NCBI RefSeq assembly: GCF_000016325.1
Contig: NC_009436.1
Span: 3,224,001-3,288,000, forward strand
Direction of reading: 5' to 3'
Length of the DNA: 64,000 nt
Source of the DNA: Enterobacter sp. 638
GTDB taxonomy: Bacteria > Pseudomonadota > Gammaproteobacteria > Enterobacterales > Enterobacteriaceae
In this document: one piece after another, positions 51,122 to 60,918 of the stretch
How the letters are laid out: every line of letters starts with the position of its first letter
How positions within the stretch are numbered: position 1 is the stretch's first letter
Notes under the pieces: generated by a model
Databases searched by the model: none
Seen by the model: only the letters and a program-made list of their open reading frames with translations
Told to the model about the DNA's origin: nothing
Position numbers and translations under genes: made by a program

Positions 51122-51155
51122 ACGCCCCGGTGAGCAGTCTGCTCTTCCGGGGCGT
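51122..51155 (-). terminator. Rho-independent terminator after ndk
   Basis: ACGCCCCGG and CCGGGGCGT form a 9-bp stem with a 16-base loop that contains a second small hairpin (AGCAG/CTGCT). On the minus strand it is followed by TTCTTTTTAA. Confidence 0.85.
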
Positions 51156-51214
51156 AGCATTGTACAAATTCTGGCGCAGGGATGCCACGTTTGCACACAG
51201 CATTTACGAAAAAA

Positions 51215-51646
51215 TTAACGTGTGCGTGGGCACACTTCGCCTTCAGCGAAGAAATAAGCGATTTCGCGCGCGGCAGATTCAACTGAATCAGAACCGTGAG
51301 TTCCGTTCTCAGTGAAGCTATCAGCATAATCAGCGCGCAGAGTACCCGCCAGGGCGTTAGCCGGGTTGGTCGCACCCAGCAGATCGCGGTGACGCTGTAC
51401 TGCATTTTCGCTTTCCAGTACGGAAACAACGATTGGGCCGGAAGTCATGAACTCAACCAGACCGTCGAAGAAAGGTTTACCGTCATGCTCTGCATAGAAA
51501 CCGCGAGCCTGTTCAACGGTCAGATGCAGCATTTTGGTGCCTACGATTTTGAACCCTGCAGATTCAAAGCGAGCAAAGATGCTGCCAATAACGTTTTTTG
51601 CCACCGCGTTTGGCTTAATGATGGAAAAAGTACGTTCAATAGTCAT
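51215..51646 (-). CDS. ndk: nucleoside diphosphate kinase Ndk
   Basis: Equalises nucleoside triphosphate pools through a phosphohistidine intermediate. The 143 residues match E. coli, with the N-terminal [15 protein letters not shown] and the active histidine in NGTHGSDS (about residue 117). Monocistronic, with its own terminator before rlmN. Confidence 0.98.
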   Translation of the reverse strand: MTIERTFSIIKPNAVAKNVIGSIFARFESAGFKIVGTKMLHLTVEQARGFYAEHDGKPFFDGLVEFMTSGPIVVSVLESENAVQRHRDLLGATNPANALAGTLRADYADSFTENGTHGSDSVESAAREIAYFFAEGEVCPRTR

Positions 51647-51802
51647 GATAACCCCTGTAATTTGTTCTGTTGTTTTGCATACGTCTGTATGACCTGGCGC
51701 GGATTATAGAGAGCATTAGCCGTATTGCCTATGGATCTAAGTAACATTTTTTTAAAATAAGACGAGCTTTAGCAACAGACCACATCGACAATTTGCTTTT
51801 AT

Positions 51803-54142
51803 TCACTGCAGGACGAAGTTCACTGTGGCAACCTGCCCCGTTTCATCCATGATCAGTACCTGATAATCGCCTGCTTTATCAAGCTGCAAAGTGTAAGCGC
51901 GCCCCTGAACATCCAAAGGCTCGCCATTCAGGAACCACCAGCGCCTCCCTTCCCCACCAAATGTGGCGAGCGGTAACGATACGCGCGATTCGCCAGGCAA
52001 ACGTTTGATAACAGCCCCCTCACGCACCCCGGATAACTGGAAGGGCGCGGGTGAATCCTGCGCCAAAGGGGGACAAACCGAAGATGCTAATGGGATACGC
52101 GCCTGTCTTCGCTCTGAAGTAGGCAGCCATGGCTCAAGCGGTAGCGGCCAGACGTCCAGGACTTTTTCTTGCGCACCAGGGCAATCGGCGGCGACGCGCT
52201 TGCCCTGGTTATCTACCCAAATTGGAAAACGAATTCCCCGAATACCCTCCTGCTCCGGCAGCAACAGCGTTGGCGGCTGGCTGCCGTCAAGCAGCCATGT
52301 CGACAACCGGCGACGACAGTTTTCACTCCCAACGGGCAGCGATTGGCCACCCGGCCAGCAAATCACGCCGCGCCCCACGGAGTCTGGGCGCAAGTCACGC
52401 GGCAAGTGTGACTCGTCAATCGCCGAGTTAGACTGAAGCAAGTTGTTGACCTGATTCAGCAGCGGAACGGCGCTGGCAAACCCAAACTGCCCGGCGACAG
52501 GGGTCCCGTCGGGGCGTCCCGTCCAGATACCGATTATATAACGCGCGTTCAAACCCACCGCCCAGGCATCGCGATAGCCATAGCTGGTGCCGGTTTTCCA
52601 CGCCAGCGGGGCAACCTGCGGCAGCGCGGCATCGGGCAGCGGCTGCGACTCATTGGCTAAAATACGCCGAATAATCCAGGCAGCGCCCGGCGAAAGTAAC
52701 GGTCGTTCGACAAGCGGCTCGCCTGGCTGGACGCGCAATCGACCGGCTTTACCATGCCGGGCAAACGCACTGTAGGCTGCCGTAATATCGGCAAGCCGCG
52801 CCCCTGCTCCGCCAAGAATGAGTGATAAATTTGGCTGTGCGCCTGCGGGGAGGAGTAGTGGTAAGCCTGCGTTACTGAGTAATCCTGCAAAACGTTTTGG
52901 CCCGTAAGCTTCCAGCACTTGCACGGCGGGTAGATTCAGCGAACGGACCAATGCTTCACTCATACTGACGGGACCGTGAAATCCGCTGTCGAAATTACCC
53001 GGCCGATAATCTCCCGTTCGGCGCGGAACATCCTGCAGCAGAGAGGCGGGATGAATCAGGCCATCGTCCAGCGCCATTCCGTAGATAAAGGGCTTCAGCA
53101 CCGATCCCGGTGATCGGATCGCATTGACCATATCAACATGGCTAAAACGGCTGTCATCGGTGATGTCTACCGACCCCACCCAACCGCGCACCTTCATATT
53201 GGTATGATCAACCACGATCATCGCCAATGAACTGCGCGACGGGAGCCGGGATTTCCAGTTGATCGCCAGCTCTTCCAGTTGTCGCTGAAGGGAGGCATCC
53301 AGAGTGGTTACAATTTTATTTTCGCGGCTTTTGTTGAGCATCATGCGCGAGAACAGCGGCGCTAATTGCGGCATCTGTCGTGGAGCAAGCCAGACTGGTT
53401 CTTCTCGCGACTCTTTAACCTGCTGCGCAGTCCAGACGCCTTGCGTCACCATGCGCTCCAGGACTTTATTCCTGGCTGCTTCAGCACGATCCGGCCAGCG
53501 GTCTGGGCGCAGGCGGCTCGGTGCCTGAGGGAGCACCGCCAGAAGCGCGGCTTCTGAATAACTCAACTGGGCGGGGGATTTACCAAGATAAGCCCAGCTT
53601 GCGGCACCAACGCCTTGTAGCGTCCCGCCAAATGGGGCGCGATTAAGATAAAGCGTGAGGATATCGCGCTTGGAAAGATGCCATTCCAGCTGCATGGCAC
53701 GCCATAGCTGGCGGATTTTTCCGCCAAAGGTGCGCGGATGAGGATCAAGAAGCCGCGCTACCTGCATAGTGAGCGTGCTGCCACCCGAGACGACTTTACC
53801 CGAACGCAAATCCTGCCAGGCCGCGCGCATGACTGAAAAGGGGTTTACACCAGGATGATCCCAGAACCAGCGATCCTCATACTGGATCAGGGCTTCAAGA
53901 TAGCGCGGAGAAACGTCTTCAATGGTGACGGGATAGCGCCAGATCCCTTCGCTATCCGCAAATCGCCAAAGCGGAATTCCTTTTTCATCTGTGACCACGC
54001 GCGCGGGACTGACCTCTTTTAAAGGCAACGGCCACAGGCGATCGGCAGCGAAAACCAGCCCCCATAAAATAAGAAGAGCGCCCGCCAGCCATAGCCAGCG
54101 GGAGCGTCTCAGATGTATTGACCGCACGTTACGGAACGACAA
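51803..54142 (-). CDS. pbpC: penicillin-binding protein 1C PbpC
   Basis: Class A penicillin-binding protein. The 779-residue protein has an N-terminal transmembrane anchor (about residues 16-33), a GT51 glycosyltransferase domain with the catalytic EDRWFW (Glu89), GGSTLTMQ and the KRDILTLYLNRAPFGG motif, a transpeptidase domain with SVLK (Ser347-Lys350) and KTGTS near residue 530, and a C-terminal BiPBP_C beta domain from about 690. Its start lies 14 bases inside the 3' end of yfhM, so the two are translationally coupled, as expected for the PbpC/alpha-2-macroglobulin pair. Confidence 0.96.
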   Translation of the reverse strand: MSFRNVRSIHLRRSRWLWLAGALLILWGLVFAADRLWPLPLKEVSPARVVTDEKGIPLWRFADSEGIWRYPVTIEDVSPRYLEALIQYEDRWFWDHPGVNPFSVMRAAWQDLRSGKVVSGGSTLTMQVARLLDPHPRTFGGKIRQLWRAMQLEWHLSKRDILTLYLNRAPFGGTLQGVGAASWAYLGKSPAQLSYSEAALLAVLPQAPSRLRPDRWPDRAEAARNKVLERMVTQGVWTAQQVKESREEPVWLAPRQMPQLAPLFSRMMLNKSRENKIVTTLDASLQRQLEELAINWKSRLPSRSSLAMIVVDHTNMKVRGWVGSVDITDDSRFSHVDMVNAIRSPGSVLKPFIYGMALDDGLIHPASLLQDVPRRTGDYRPGNFDSGFHGPVSMSEALVRSLNLPAVQVLEAYGPKRFAGLLSNAGLPLLLPAGAQPNLSLILGGAGARLADITAAYSAFARHGKAGRLRVQPGEPLVERPLLSPGAAWIIRRILANESQPLPDAALPQVAPLAWKTGTSYGYRDAWAVGLNARYIIGIWTGRPDGTPVAGQFGFASAVPLLNQVNNLLQSNSAIDESHLPRDLRPDSVGRGVICWPGGQSLPVGSENCRRRLSTWLLDGSQPPTLLLPEQEGIRGIRFPIWVDNQGKRVAADCPGAQEKVLDVWPLPLEPWLPTSERRQARIPLASSVCPPLAQDSPAPFQLSGVREGAVIKRLPGESRVSLPLATFGGEGRRWWFLNGEPLDVQGRAYTLQLDKAGDYQVLIMDETGQVATVNFVLQ

Positions 54143-57100
54143 TCAGCGGGCCACTTGCCGCACCTGTTGCCCGCCACTGCGGAACATACATGGACTCCAC
54201 CAGAGGAACCGGAACCTGGTATGTTCCCGGCGTGACAGCGCGGGCCAGATAGACCAGCGTAACTGGTTGTCCTTCGTTTACCGGGACCGCCGCAACGAAG
54301 CGATCGTCGCGGAACTCCATATGCTGGATATCGGCCTGCTGCATCTGGCTGAGCAGATTCTGAACTTCACTGCCGCTGTCTTGCAGGCTGGCGCTACTGC
54401 TGGCCAGGTTTTGGTTTTCAAGCTCAAGCCCGGCAGGCAATAAGTCGACAACCAGTGCATCGGGGACATTCTGGTTGGCTTTGACTTCTAGCCAGACCAG
54501 TACCAGTTCGCCGCTTTTTAGAGAAGAGAGCGATTTAGTACTGCCATCGGTGGCCAGAATATGGCGTTCAATTTGCAGAACGTTTGAACTCGGCTGCGGT
54601 GCATATTCCGGATACCCCGAGGTATCAAGACGTACCCATAACGGCCCCATCCCGCTGTTTGTGACCTGCAATGTGGCAAGCCGATCGCCCGCGACATTTT
54701 GCACCTGCGCGCGATCGCCACTGAGCGCACTTTCCGCCAGGCTGGTCGTTGCCTGCCATTTTCCTGAAAGCGTCTGTAACGAACGTCCGGCCAGGAACAG
54801 GGCATTGCTTTCCTGAGTCGACAGCCAACGCTGGCTGAATGCCTGTTCTGATAGAACATTCAGCAAGCTATTTTGCGCATCCGGCAACAGCTTGTACTCT
54901 TCCAGCAGCGAAAGCATCAGCGCATTATCACGAAGCTGGCTACCATAATCTGCCATCCAGTTTCTGGAATCACTCCGCGGAGTTTTAAGCGCTAAATCCA
55001 GTGCCTGCTGGCTTCGCGGTGCGTCACCCATCAGCTTCAGCGCCATACCTAACTGCATCAACGGAAGCCCTGAAGCGGCCTGATCATAGCGCTGCCAGAT
55101 TTCACGCAGCGCCCCCAGCGGCGCTTTTTGCTGACGCGCCAGCACCAGCGCAGCATAAGCCTGCACGGCAAATTTACTCGCCTGCGCATTATCGCTGTAG
55201 CGAATCGACATCATGCCAGGATCTTGTAGATAGCGCAGCAGACGGCTGTTGGCATTATTGATGGCATCAACCGGCACGCTGTAGCCCTGCTCACCGGCAC
55301 GTACCAGGAAGTCAGTGACGTATGCGGTGAGCCAATACTCTTCCGGGCCGTTCTTATCCCATAAAGCAAAACCACCCTCGTCGCGCTGCATTTGCAGCAA
55401 GCGCGAGATGCCAATATCAATGGCCGCACGTCGTTTATCGTCCGTGTCTCCTTTGATGCCAAGCGCGGCGAGTTGCGCTGCATTGGTATAAAGCGACGGG
55501 AACAACCCGCTGGCGGTTTGCTCCAGACAGCCATAAGGGTAAGCCTGTAACTCGCGGATATAACGCGCCAGATTTAGCGGCGGCTTACCGCTGAGCAGCA
55601 ATTGCCCTTGCAGGGTTGCCGGAGAGAACCCGGTGAGATGTTGGGCAGGTGCGGTCCAGCTTTCGCCCGGATTGAGCATCGCCCCCGTATTGACCGTTTG
55701 TGCCGGGAATGCCGGACGCACGCCGATTTTCCAGCTCTTCTGCTGCGCAGCGAACGTCTCGCCCGGAAGCGTCAAGCCTGAGACTTGTGCAGCGATTTCG
55801 CCGTCACCGTAGCCCTCCAGGGCACGAACAGGAATAAAGAGTGTGGTTCGCGCACCTGGTGCTAATTTAACCGGCTGCGGTTGACCACCTTCAAGAGCCA
55901 TCAGCCCTGAAACGTTCAACGCGACGTTCAGCGTTTGCGGCTGGTCGGTAAGGTTAGTGAGATCGAGCGTTAATCGTGTGGTATCGCCGCTGGCCAGGAA
56001 ACGTGGCATGTTCAGCTCAGTAATGACGGGCGCGGCGACGATCACTTTGCTTTCATTGCTGCCGAAGTCATCCTCGGTCCAGGCCTGCGCCATTAGCCGT
56101 AGCTCACCGTTGAAATCACCAATCGGTAAAGAAACGGTTCCTTCTCCGTTGGCATCCAGCACGACGGGCTGCGCCTGTTGAGCAATAATAGTGACATGAT
56201 TCACCGGCGGTTTACCGCCGCGTTTCAGTTCATCACCATCGCCACCAAAGCGCAGCGCTGCCAGTCGGCCCTGCCCTTCAATCACCTGACCATAAATATC
56301 GTAGATATCTGCTCCGTAGCGTTTCTGGCCGAAGAAGGCCTGCCACGGATCCGGCGTGACGTAATCGGTAATATTCAACACACCGCTATCCACGGCGGAA
56401 ACAAGAACGTTCACTTTTTGAGGGACCGTCCCCTCTTTTACGCTGGCTTTCACTTTTACCGACAGCGTTTGATTCGGACGCATTTTCTGCGGATTATCCA
56501 GCGCGATATTCAGGCGGCGATTCTCATCTCCCATCGGCAGATGCAGCAGTCCCACAGCACGTTTTGGTGTGGCCGATTTGGATTTGTCACCCGGGCGAAC
56601 CACCAGCGTGCTCAGGTACAGATCGTGGCGCTTCCAGGTTTTATCGACCGGTATGGACAGATCCAGCCCATTTGCCGGCACGTCGATCTCCTTCCACCAT
56701 AGCGGACCTTCGCTGGACTCGATCATCGCATAGCCTTTACCTGCGGCCGGTGCGGCAATATGTAACTTAATGGTATCGCCCGGTTGATAGGCGGGTTTGT
56801 CGAGCTTCAGCGTCACGCGATCCGGACGAGCCGCACCGGTGCCGTCGCTGTTGTCCTGCCAGCTGTAACCGGCCCAGAATCGTACGCTACTGACCACGTT
56901 GTCTGGTGCTTTGACTTCCAGCCTGTATGAACCCCACTCCACGGGGAACGTCACTTTGCCCGTCTCGTCGGCTGCCAGCGTCATCTCCTGCTCGCCTTCA
57001 ACCAGCTCTTTTTGGTCGAACTGGGACATCCAGCCTTCGCTTTCTGACCAGTTCCAGTAGTAGTCACGGCGCTCGCGGATCAAACGAACCTGTAGGCCCG

Positions 57101-59081
57101 ACACGGCTTTTTTAGCTCCGCTGGCATCGGCATAGACGATATCGAAACTGGCGTTACCGTTTTCATCAACAATGGGCTGATTCACCGTGGTGTCGGTTCG
57201 GTAGTCATACACTGCTTTACTGGCAAACTGCGGGCGAATACCCGGAAGTGTCTCTGCAGGCCAGATCGCCTGCTCCGCACGACGGGTTATCGGACGGCCA
57301 CCGGATTCCAGCAGGCTCGCCTGAAGAATAAGCTGCAGCGGTGAATGGGTCTCTTTCCACTGGCTCTCGGTTGAAACCTTCCCTCTCCCCATTTCATCGA
57401 GCGTCAATTGCACTTCATCCAGACTGCGGCTGAGATTCTCTTCTGCAATGTCGCCAAACTGGAAGCCAGGTAATGCGCTGACAGCTTCACGCAATGGGCG
57501 CAGGAACAGCTGCCCTTGCAGGCTATTTCCATTGGCCGGCGCACCGTAAAGGTAATAACCCACAACGTTGAAATTCACTTCGTCTTGTGGCGAAACAGGC
57601 GTTTTCTGCGTTTTCAGGTCAAGCGCCATGCGCTCTGGCATAAAATCTTCAACATGGAAATCCCACATCCGCTGCTGGTTATCGCCCGTATTCGCGCGAA
57701 TATGCCACATGCCGGTTTGGGCACCGCTATCCAGCGGATAATTGAAGCGATACAACCCGTTTTCTGGCTGGCTGACAAACGTGCGCGCCACTTGCCCATC
57801 GGGACGAAGGACTTCGAGCTTCACAGGCTGATCGGGAAGCGGTTTGCCGTCACTGTCACGCAGCAAACCGTTGAGAATGACCGTTTCGCCCGGACGATAG
57901 AGATCGCGTGGGCTAAACATAAAGAATTGTTTGCTGAAACCGGGCGCACCGGCGATATCAAACTCAGCCAGATCGAGCGCCGGGAGTTTCAGATCGAGCA
58001 GCGTCGTTTGCCCGTCTTTGCGCGCCAGGATCAACGCGGCCTCTTTATCGGTTTCGAGCTTCGCGTGTCCATCCGCATCACTGGTGCCTTGCGCCAGGGT
58101 TTGCCCCTTATCGTTTAGCAGCGTGACTTCGATTCCCGATTGCGCAGCACCGCTTTCCAGGCTCTGGGTGAAGATATCAAGACGATTGTGGTAGCGATGC
58201 GCAGACAGGCCGATATCGCTCAGAGTAAAAAGCGTGGCGGCATTGCTGTAATTGTAATGCCCAGCCTGATTCATTACGGCGATGTAGACACCTGACTGCT
58301 GCAACGGCTTGATATCACGCAGCGGGAGCAGCAGTTTTTCACGGGTGTTACGCGTCGGATTCAGATCAAAACGTCCGGTATAAACCAGCTCTGCCATTTT
58401 GAGCAGATTATCGGATTCCCAGTTGGTCAGGGAATTGCGGTATTCCCACTGGCTGACAAATGCCGCCAGCGACTCCGGCTTAATTCGATAGAAATTCACG
58501 TCCACATTGTTGACGTTCAGGGCCATGACCGGCAAGCCTTCAACCACTTTTCCCGGCAGGAGTGAACCCCGGCTGGCAAACCCCACACTGGGTTCAATGT
58601 CGCGCGTAGTCAGGGCCTTTTCGTAATCAATCCCAAACGTGGCTTTGTTCAGTGCCTGAAGGTCACGCTCGATAGTCACCACCAGATTGCGGTTCGGCTC
58701 CAGGTGACGCAGGCGCAACTCTTTAAGCGTGGGGGAGAGTTCCCACGCGCCATCCACTTTGCCGCTTTTTTTATCGACGACATGAACGGTACGGGCGAAA
58801 TCTTGATCAGGATTGAGCGGGACAGAGAAGGTCAGCACCAGGGTTGATGCGCCGTCGAGCTGCACTTCAGACGCATCGAGCAGCGTCAGCGCTTTTCCCT
58901 GGCTTTGCGCAGCCAGTTTCGCAAGCTTTTCACCATCAGGTTTTTCAGTGGCTTTTGAAGGCGCGGCGGCCGATGCTGCGGGTGCAGCGGCCTGAGTTTT
59001 ATCGTCGCTGTTGTCACAACCGAAAAGCGTGAACGTGGAAAACAATGCCAGCGAAAGTGCGGCTATACGAAACGGTTTCAT
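54129..59081 (-). CDS. yfhM: bacterial alpha-2-macroglobulin lipoprotein YfhM
   Basis: Protease trap that guards the periplasm when the outer membrane is breached and works with PbpC. The 1650-residue protein (1653 in E. coli) has a lipoprotein signal peptide with Cys in TLFGCDNSD near residue 22, an alanine-rich linker, repeated macroglobulin domains, a bait region, and the thioester motif CLEQ in YPYGCLEQTAS within the alpha-helical TED domain, followed by a C-terminal receptor-binding-like domain. The ATG at 59081 gives a proper signal peptide. It overlaps pbpC by 14 bases. Confidence 0.96.
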   Translation of the reverse strand: MKPFRIAALSLALFSTFTLFGCDNSDDKTQAAAPAASAAAPSKATEKPDGEKLAKLAAQSQGKALTLLDASEVQLDGASTLVLTFSVPLNPDQDFARTVHVVDKKSGKVDGAWELSPTLKELRLRHLEPNRNLVVTIERDLQALNKATFGIDYEKALTTRDIEPSVGFASRGSLLPGKVVEGLPVMALNVNNVDVNFYRIKPESLAAFVSQWEYRNSLTNWESDNLLKMAELVYTGRFDLNPTRNTREKLLLPLRDIKPLQQSGVYIAVMNQAGHYNYSNAATLFTLSDIGLSAHRYHNRLDIFTQSLESGAAQSGIEVTLLNDKGQTLAQGTSDADGHAKLETDKEAALILARKDGQTTLLDLKLPALDLAEFDIAGAPGFSKQFFMFSPRDLYRPGETVILNGLLRDSDGKPLPDQPVKLEVLRPDGQVARTFVSQPENGLYRFNYPLDSGAQTGMWHIRANTGDNQQRMWDFHVEDFMPERMALDLKTQKTPVSPQDEVNFNVVGYYLYGAPANGNSLQGQLFLRPLREAVSALPGFQFGDIAEENLSRSLDEVQLTLDEMGRGKVSTESQWKETHSPLQLILQASLLESGGRPITRRAEQAIWPAETLPGIRPQFASKAVYDYRTDTTVNQPIVDENGNASFDIVYADASGAKKAVSGLQVRLIRERRDYYWNWSESEGWMSQFDQKELVEGEQEMTLAADETGKVTFPVEWGSYRLEVKAPDNVVSSVRFWAGYSWQDNSDGTGAARPDRVTLKLDKPAYQPGDTIKLHIAAPAAGKGYAMIESSEGPLWWKEIDVPANGLDLSIPVDKTWKRHDLYLSTLVVRPGDKSKSATPKRAVGLLHLPMGDENRRLNIALDNPQKMRPNQTLSVKVKASVKEGTVPQKVNVLVSAVDSGVLNITDYVTPDPWQAFFGQKRYGADIYDIYGQVIEGQGRLAALRFGGDGDELKRGGKPPVNHVTIIAQQAQPVVLDANGEGTVSLPIGDFNGELRLMAQAWTEDDFGSNESKVIVAAPVITELNMPRFLASGDTTRLTLDLTNLTDQPQTLNVALNVSGLMALEGGQPQPVKLAPGARTTLFIPVRALEGYGDGEIAAQVSGLTLPGETFAAQQKSWKIGVRPAFPAQTVNTGAMLNPGESWTAPAQHLTGFSPATLQGQLLLSGKPPLNLARYIRELQAYPYGCLEQTASGLFPSLYTNAAQLAALGIKGDTDDKRRAAIDIGISRLLQMQRDEGGFALWDKNGPEEYWLTAYVTDFLVRAGEQGYSVPVDAINNANSRLLRYLQDPGMMSIRYSDNAQASKFAVQAYAALVLARQQKAPLGALREIWQRYDQAASGLPLMQLGMALKLMGDAPRSQQALDLALKTPRSDSRNWMADYGSQLRDNALMLSLLEEYKLLPDAQNSLLNVLSEQAFSQRWLSTQESNALFLAGRSLQTLSGKWQATTSLAESALSGDRAQVQNVAGDRLATLQVTNSGMGPLWVRLDTSGYPEYAPQPSSNVLQIERHILATDGSTKSLSSLKSGELVLVWLEVKANQNVPDALVVDLLPAGLELENQNLASSSASLQDSGSEVQNLLSQMQQADIQHMEFRDDRFVAAVPVNEGQPVTLVYLARAVTPGTYQVPVPLVESMYVPQWRATGAASGPLIVVP

Positions 59082-59236
59082 CTTATATCCCTGGCCTGTA
59101 GGGCCTGTTGATGGTCATCCGGGTAATTATTATCGGCTAGTTTCATTAATTCAAAAGTCCAGTGCAAGAATTTGGAAAGCGCCTCGCATATCTCTTCACT
59201 TGAATTCCTGCTGCCACACCGGTCACAGTGTCGCAC

Positions 59237-59248
59237 GTTACATGTAAC
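59237..59248. promoter_or_regulatory. palindrome upstream of the alpha-glucoside PTS gene
   Basis: GTTACATGTAAC is a perfect 12-bp palindrome in the 280-base gap between divergent yfhM and the EIICB gene. It is a candidate operator for the RpiR-family regulator encoded at the right edge of the window. No second copy was seen nearby. Confidence 0.45.
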
Positions 59249-59362
59249 CTTCGAAGTCATTTGTTTTTAAAACAATAAGATAGATGGATACCTTGCCCCA
59301 TCACCTGCTAGTTTTAAACCTGAGACGCACTCTGAGTGCGCGGTTCATTAAGAGAGATAGCC

Positions 59363-60907
59363 ATGAAACGAGCCGTGAACGCCCTACAAAACTTCGGAAA
59401 ATCATTGTACGGACCGGTACTTATCTTACCCATTGTCGGTCTGTTCATCGCTTTCGGCAACGTGTTAGGTAACGGTAATCTTGCCGAGTACCTTCCGTTT
59501 CTGGGGCATCCGCTGATTCAAAATATCGGTCAGTTGATTGCCAAATCTGCCGTATCGGTGCTGGTAAACCTGGCGCTGGTGTTTGCCGTGGGGATCCCCG
59601 TAGGCCTTGCGGCGCGCGATAAAGGTTACGCCGCGTTAATTGGTCTGGTGACGTTTGTGGTGTTTATCAACGCCATGAATGTAACGCTTCAGTTGCAAGG
59701 GGAACTCGCGCCTGCGGAGCACATGAAAGCAGCCGGTCAAAGCATGGTGCTGGGCGTGCAGGTTCTGGAGATGGGTGTCTTCGCCGGGATCCTGACGGGT
59801 GCCCTGTCTGGATACCTGTACAACAAATATTCCAGCGTACAGTTTAACGGCGCGATGGCGATTTACTCCGGTCACTGTTTTGTCGCCATTATCATGCTGC
59901 CGGTCTCAATGCTGCTGGGCGTGATAATGAGCGAACTGTGGCCATTTGCTCAACACGGTATCAGCACGATGGCGCTGGCGATTAAAGGGTCCGGTCCGTT
60001 TGGCGTCGCCATCTACGGGTTCCTGGAGCGCATCCTGGTGCCGACCGGCCTCCATCACCTTGTCTACACCCCTTTCCTCTATACCGAACTGGGCGGCACG
60101 CAGGAAGTCTGCGGGACGACTTACCAGGGCGCGCGCAATATTTACTTTGCCGAGATGGCCTGCCCGGACGTGAAGCAACTCAGCAGCACCGTGGTGTGGG
60201 ATGCGCGCGGCATCAGCAAAATGTTTGGTCTGCCCGCCGCGGCTCTGGCGATGTACATGACCGCTAAACCGGAGCGCAAAGCGATCGCCAAAGCGATTCT
60301 GATCCCGGCGGCACTGACGTCGCTGCTGGTGGGTGTCACCGAGCCCATTGAGTTTTCCTTCCTGTTTGTTGCCCCGCTGCTTTTCATGGTGCATGCGGTG
60401 CTGACCGGCCTCGGCATGATGCTGTTTTATCTGTTCGGCGTTCACGCCATCGGTGCCAACGGCATTATCGATTTCATTCTCTACAACCTGCCGCTTGGCA
60501 CGGAGAAATCGAACTGGCCGATGTACATCGTGGTCGGGCTGATTATGTTCGCGCTCTATTTCATCGTGTTCCGTTTCCTGATTCTGCGCTTCAACATGAA
60601 GACGCCAGGTCGTGAAGACGATGATCAGGAGACCCGCCTGTACAGCAAGCAAGAGTATCAGGCGAAAGGCAATAACGACGGGCTGGGAGAATCCATTGTT
60701 ATCGGCCTCGGCGGGCGAGAAAACATCGAAGTGGTGGATAACTGCTACACCCGACTGCGCGTCACCGTGAAAGATGTCGCCATTATTGATGAGCCGCGAC
60801 TCAAGGCGACCGGCGCGAAGGGAATTATCAAACAAGGTAACAACGTTCAGGTGGTCTACGGGCTGCATGTCAAAAAAATGCGAGAAGCCGTTGAGACGTT
60901 TCTCTGA
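59363..60907 (+). CDS. alpha-glucoside PTS EIICB permease
   Basis: Imports and phosphorylates alpha-glucosides such as maltose or sucrose isomers. The 514-residue protein is a glucose-superfamily EIIC (about ten hydrophobic segments to about residue 415, with the GVTEPIEFSFLFVAP substrate motif) fused to a C-terminal EIIB domain with the phosphorylated cysteine in VDNCYTRLRV (Cys461). No EIIA domain, so the glucose EIIA (Crr) is expected to serve, as for GlvCB/AglA/MalX. The ATG at 59363 has AGAGAG upstream. The GH4 enzyme gene follows after 11 bases. Confidence 0.92.
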   Translation: MKRAVNALQNFGKSLYGPVLILPIVGLFIAFGNVLGNGNLAEYLPFLGHPLIQNIGQLIAKSAVSVLVNLALVFAVGIPVGLAARDKGYAALIGLVTFVVFINAMNVTLQLQGELAPAEHMKAAGQSMVLGVQVLEMGVFAGILTGALSGYLYNKYSSVQFNGAMAIYSGHCFVAIIMLPVSMLLGVIMSELWPFAQHGISTMALAIKGSGPFGVAIYGFLERILVPTGLHHLVYTPFLYTELGGTQEVCGTTYQGARNIYFAEMACPDVKQLSSTVVWDARGISKMFGLPAAALAMYMTAKPERKAIAKAILIPAALTSLLVGVTEPIEFSFLFVAPLLFMVHAVLTGLGMMLFYLFGVHAIGANGIIDFILYNLPLGTEKSNWPMYIVVGLIMFALYFIVFRFLILRFNMKTPGREDDDQETRLYSKQEYQAKGNNDGLGESIVIGLGGRENIEVVDNCYTRLRVTVKDVAIIDEPRLKATGAKGIIKQGNNVQVVYGLHVKKMREAVETFL

Positions 60908-60918
60908 AGGAGATAAAC

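Noticed and set aside
59906..60868. 320-codon open frame antisense to the PTS EIICB gene
   Set aside because: His/Gln-rich translation typical of the reverse strand of a membrane protein gene; EIICB is clearly the coding frame.
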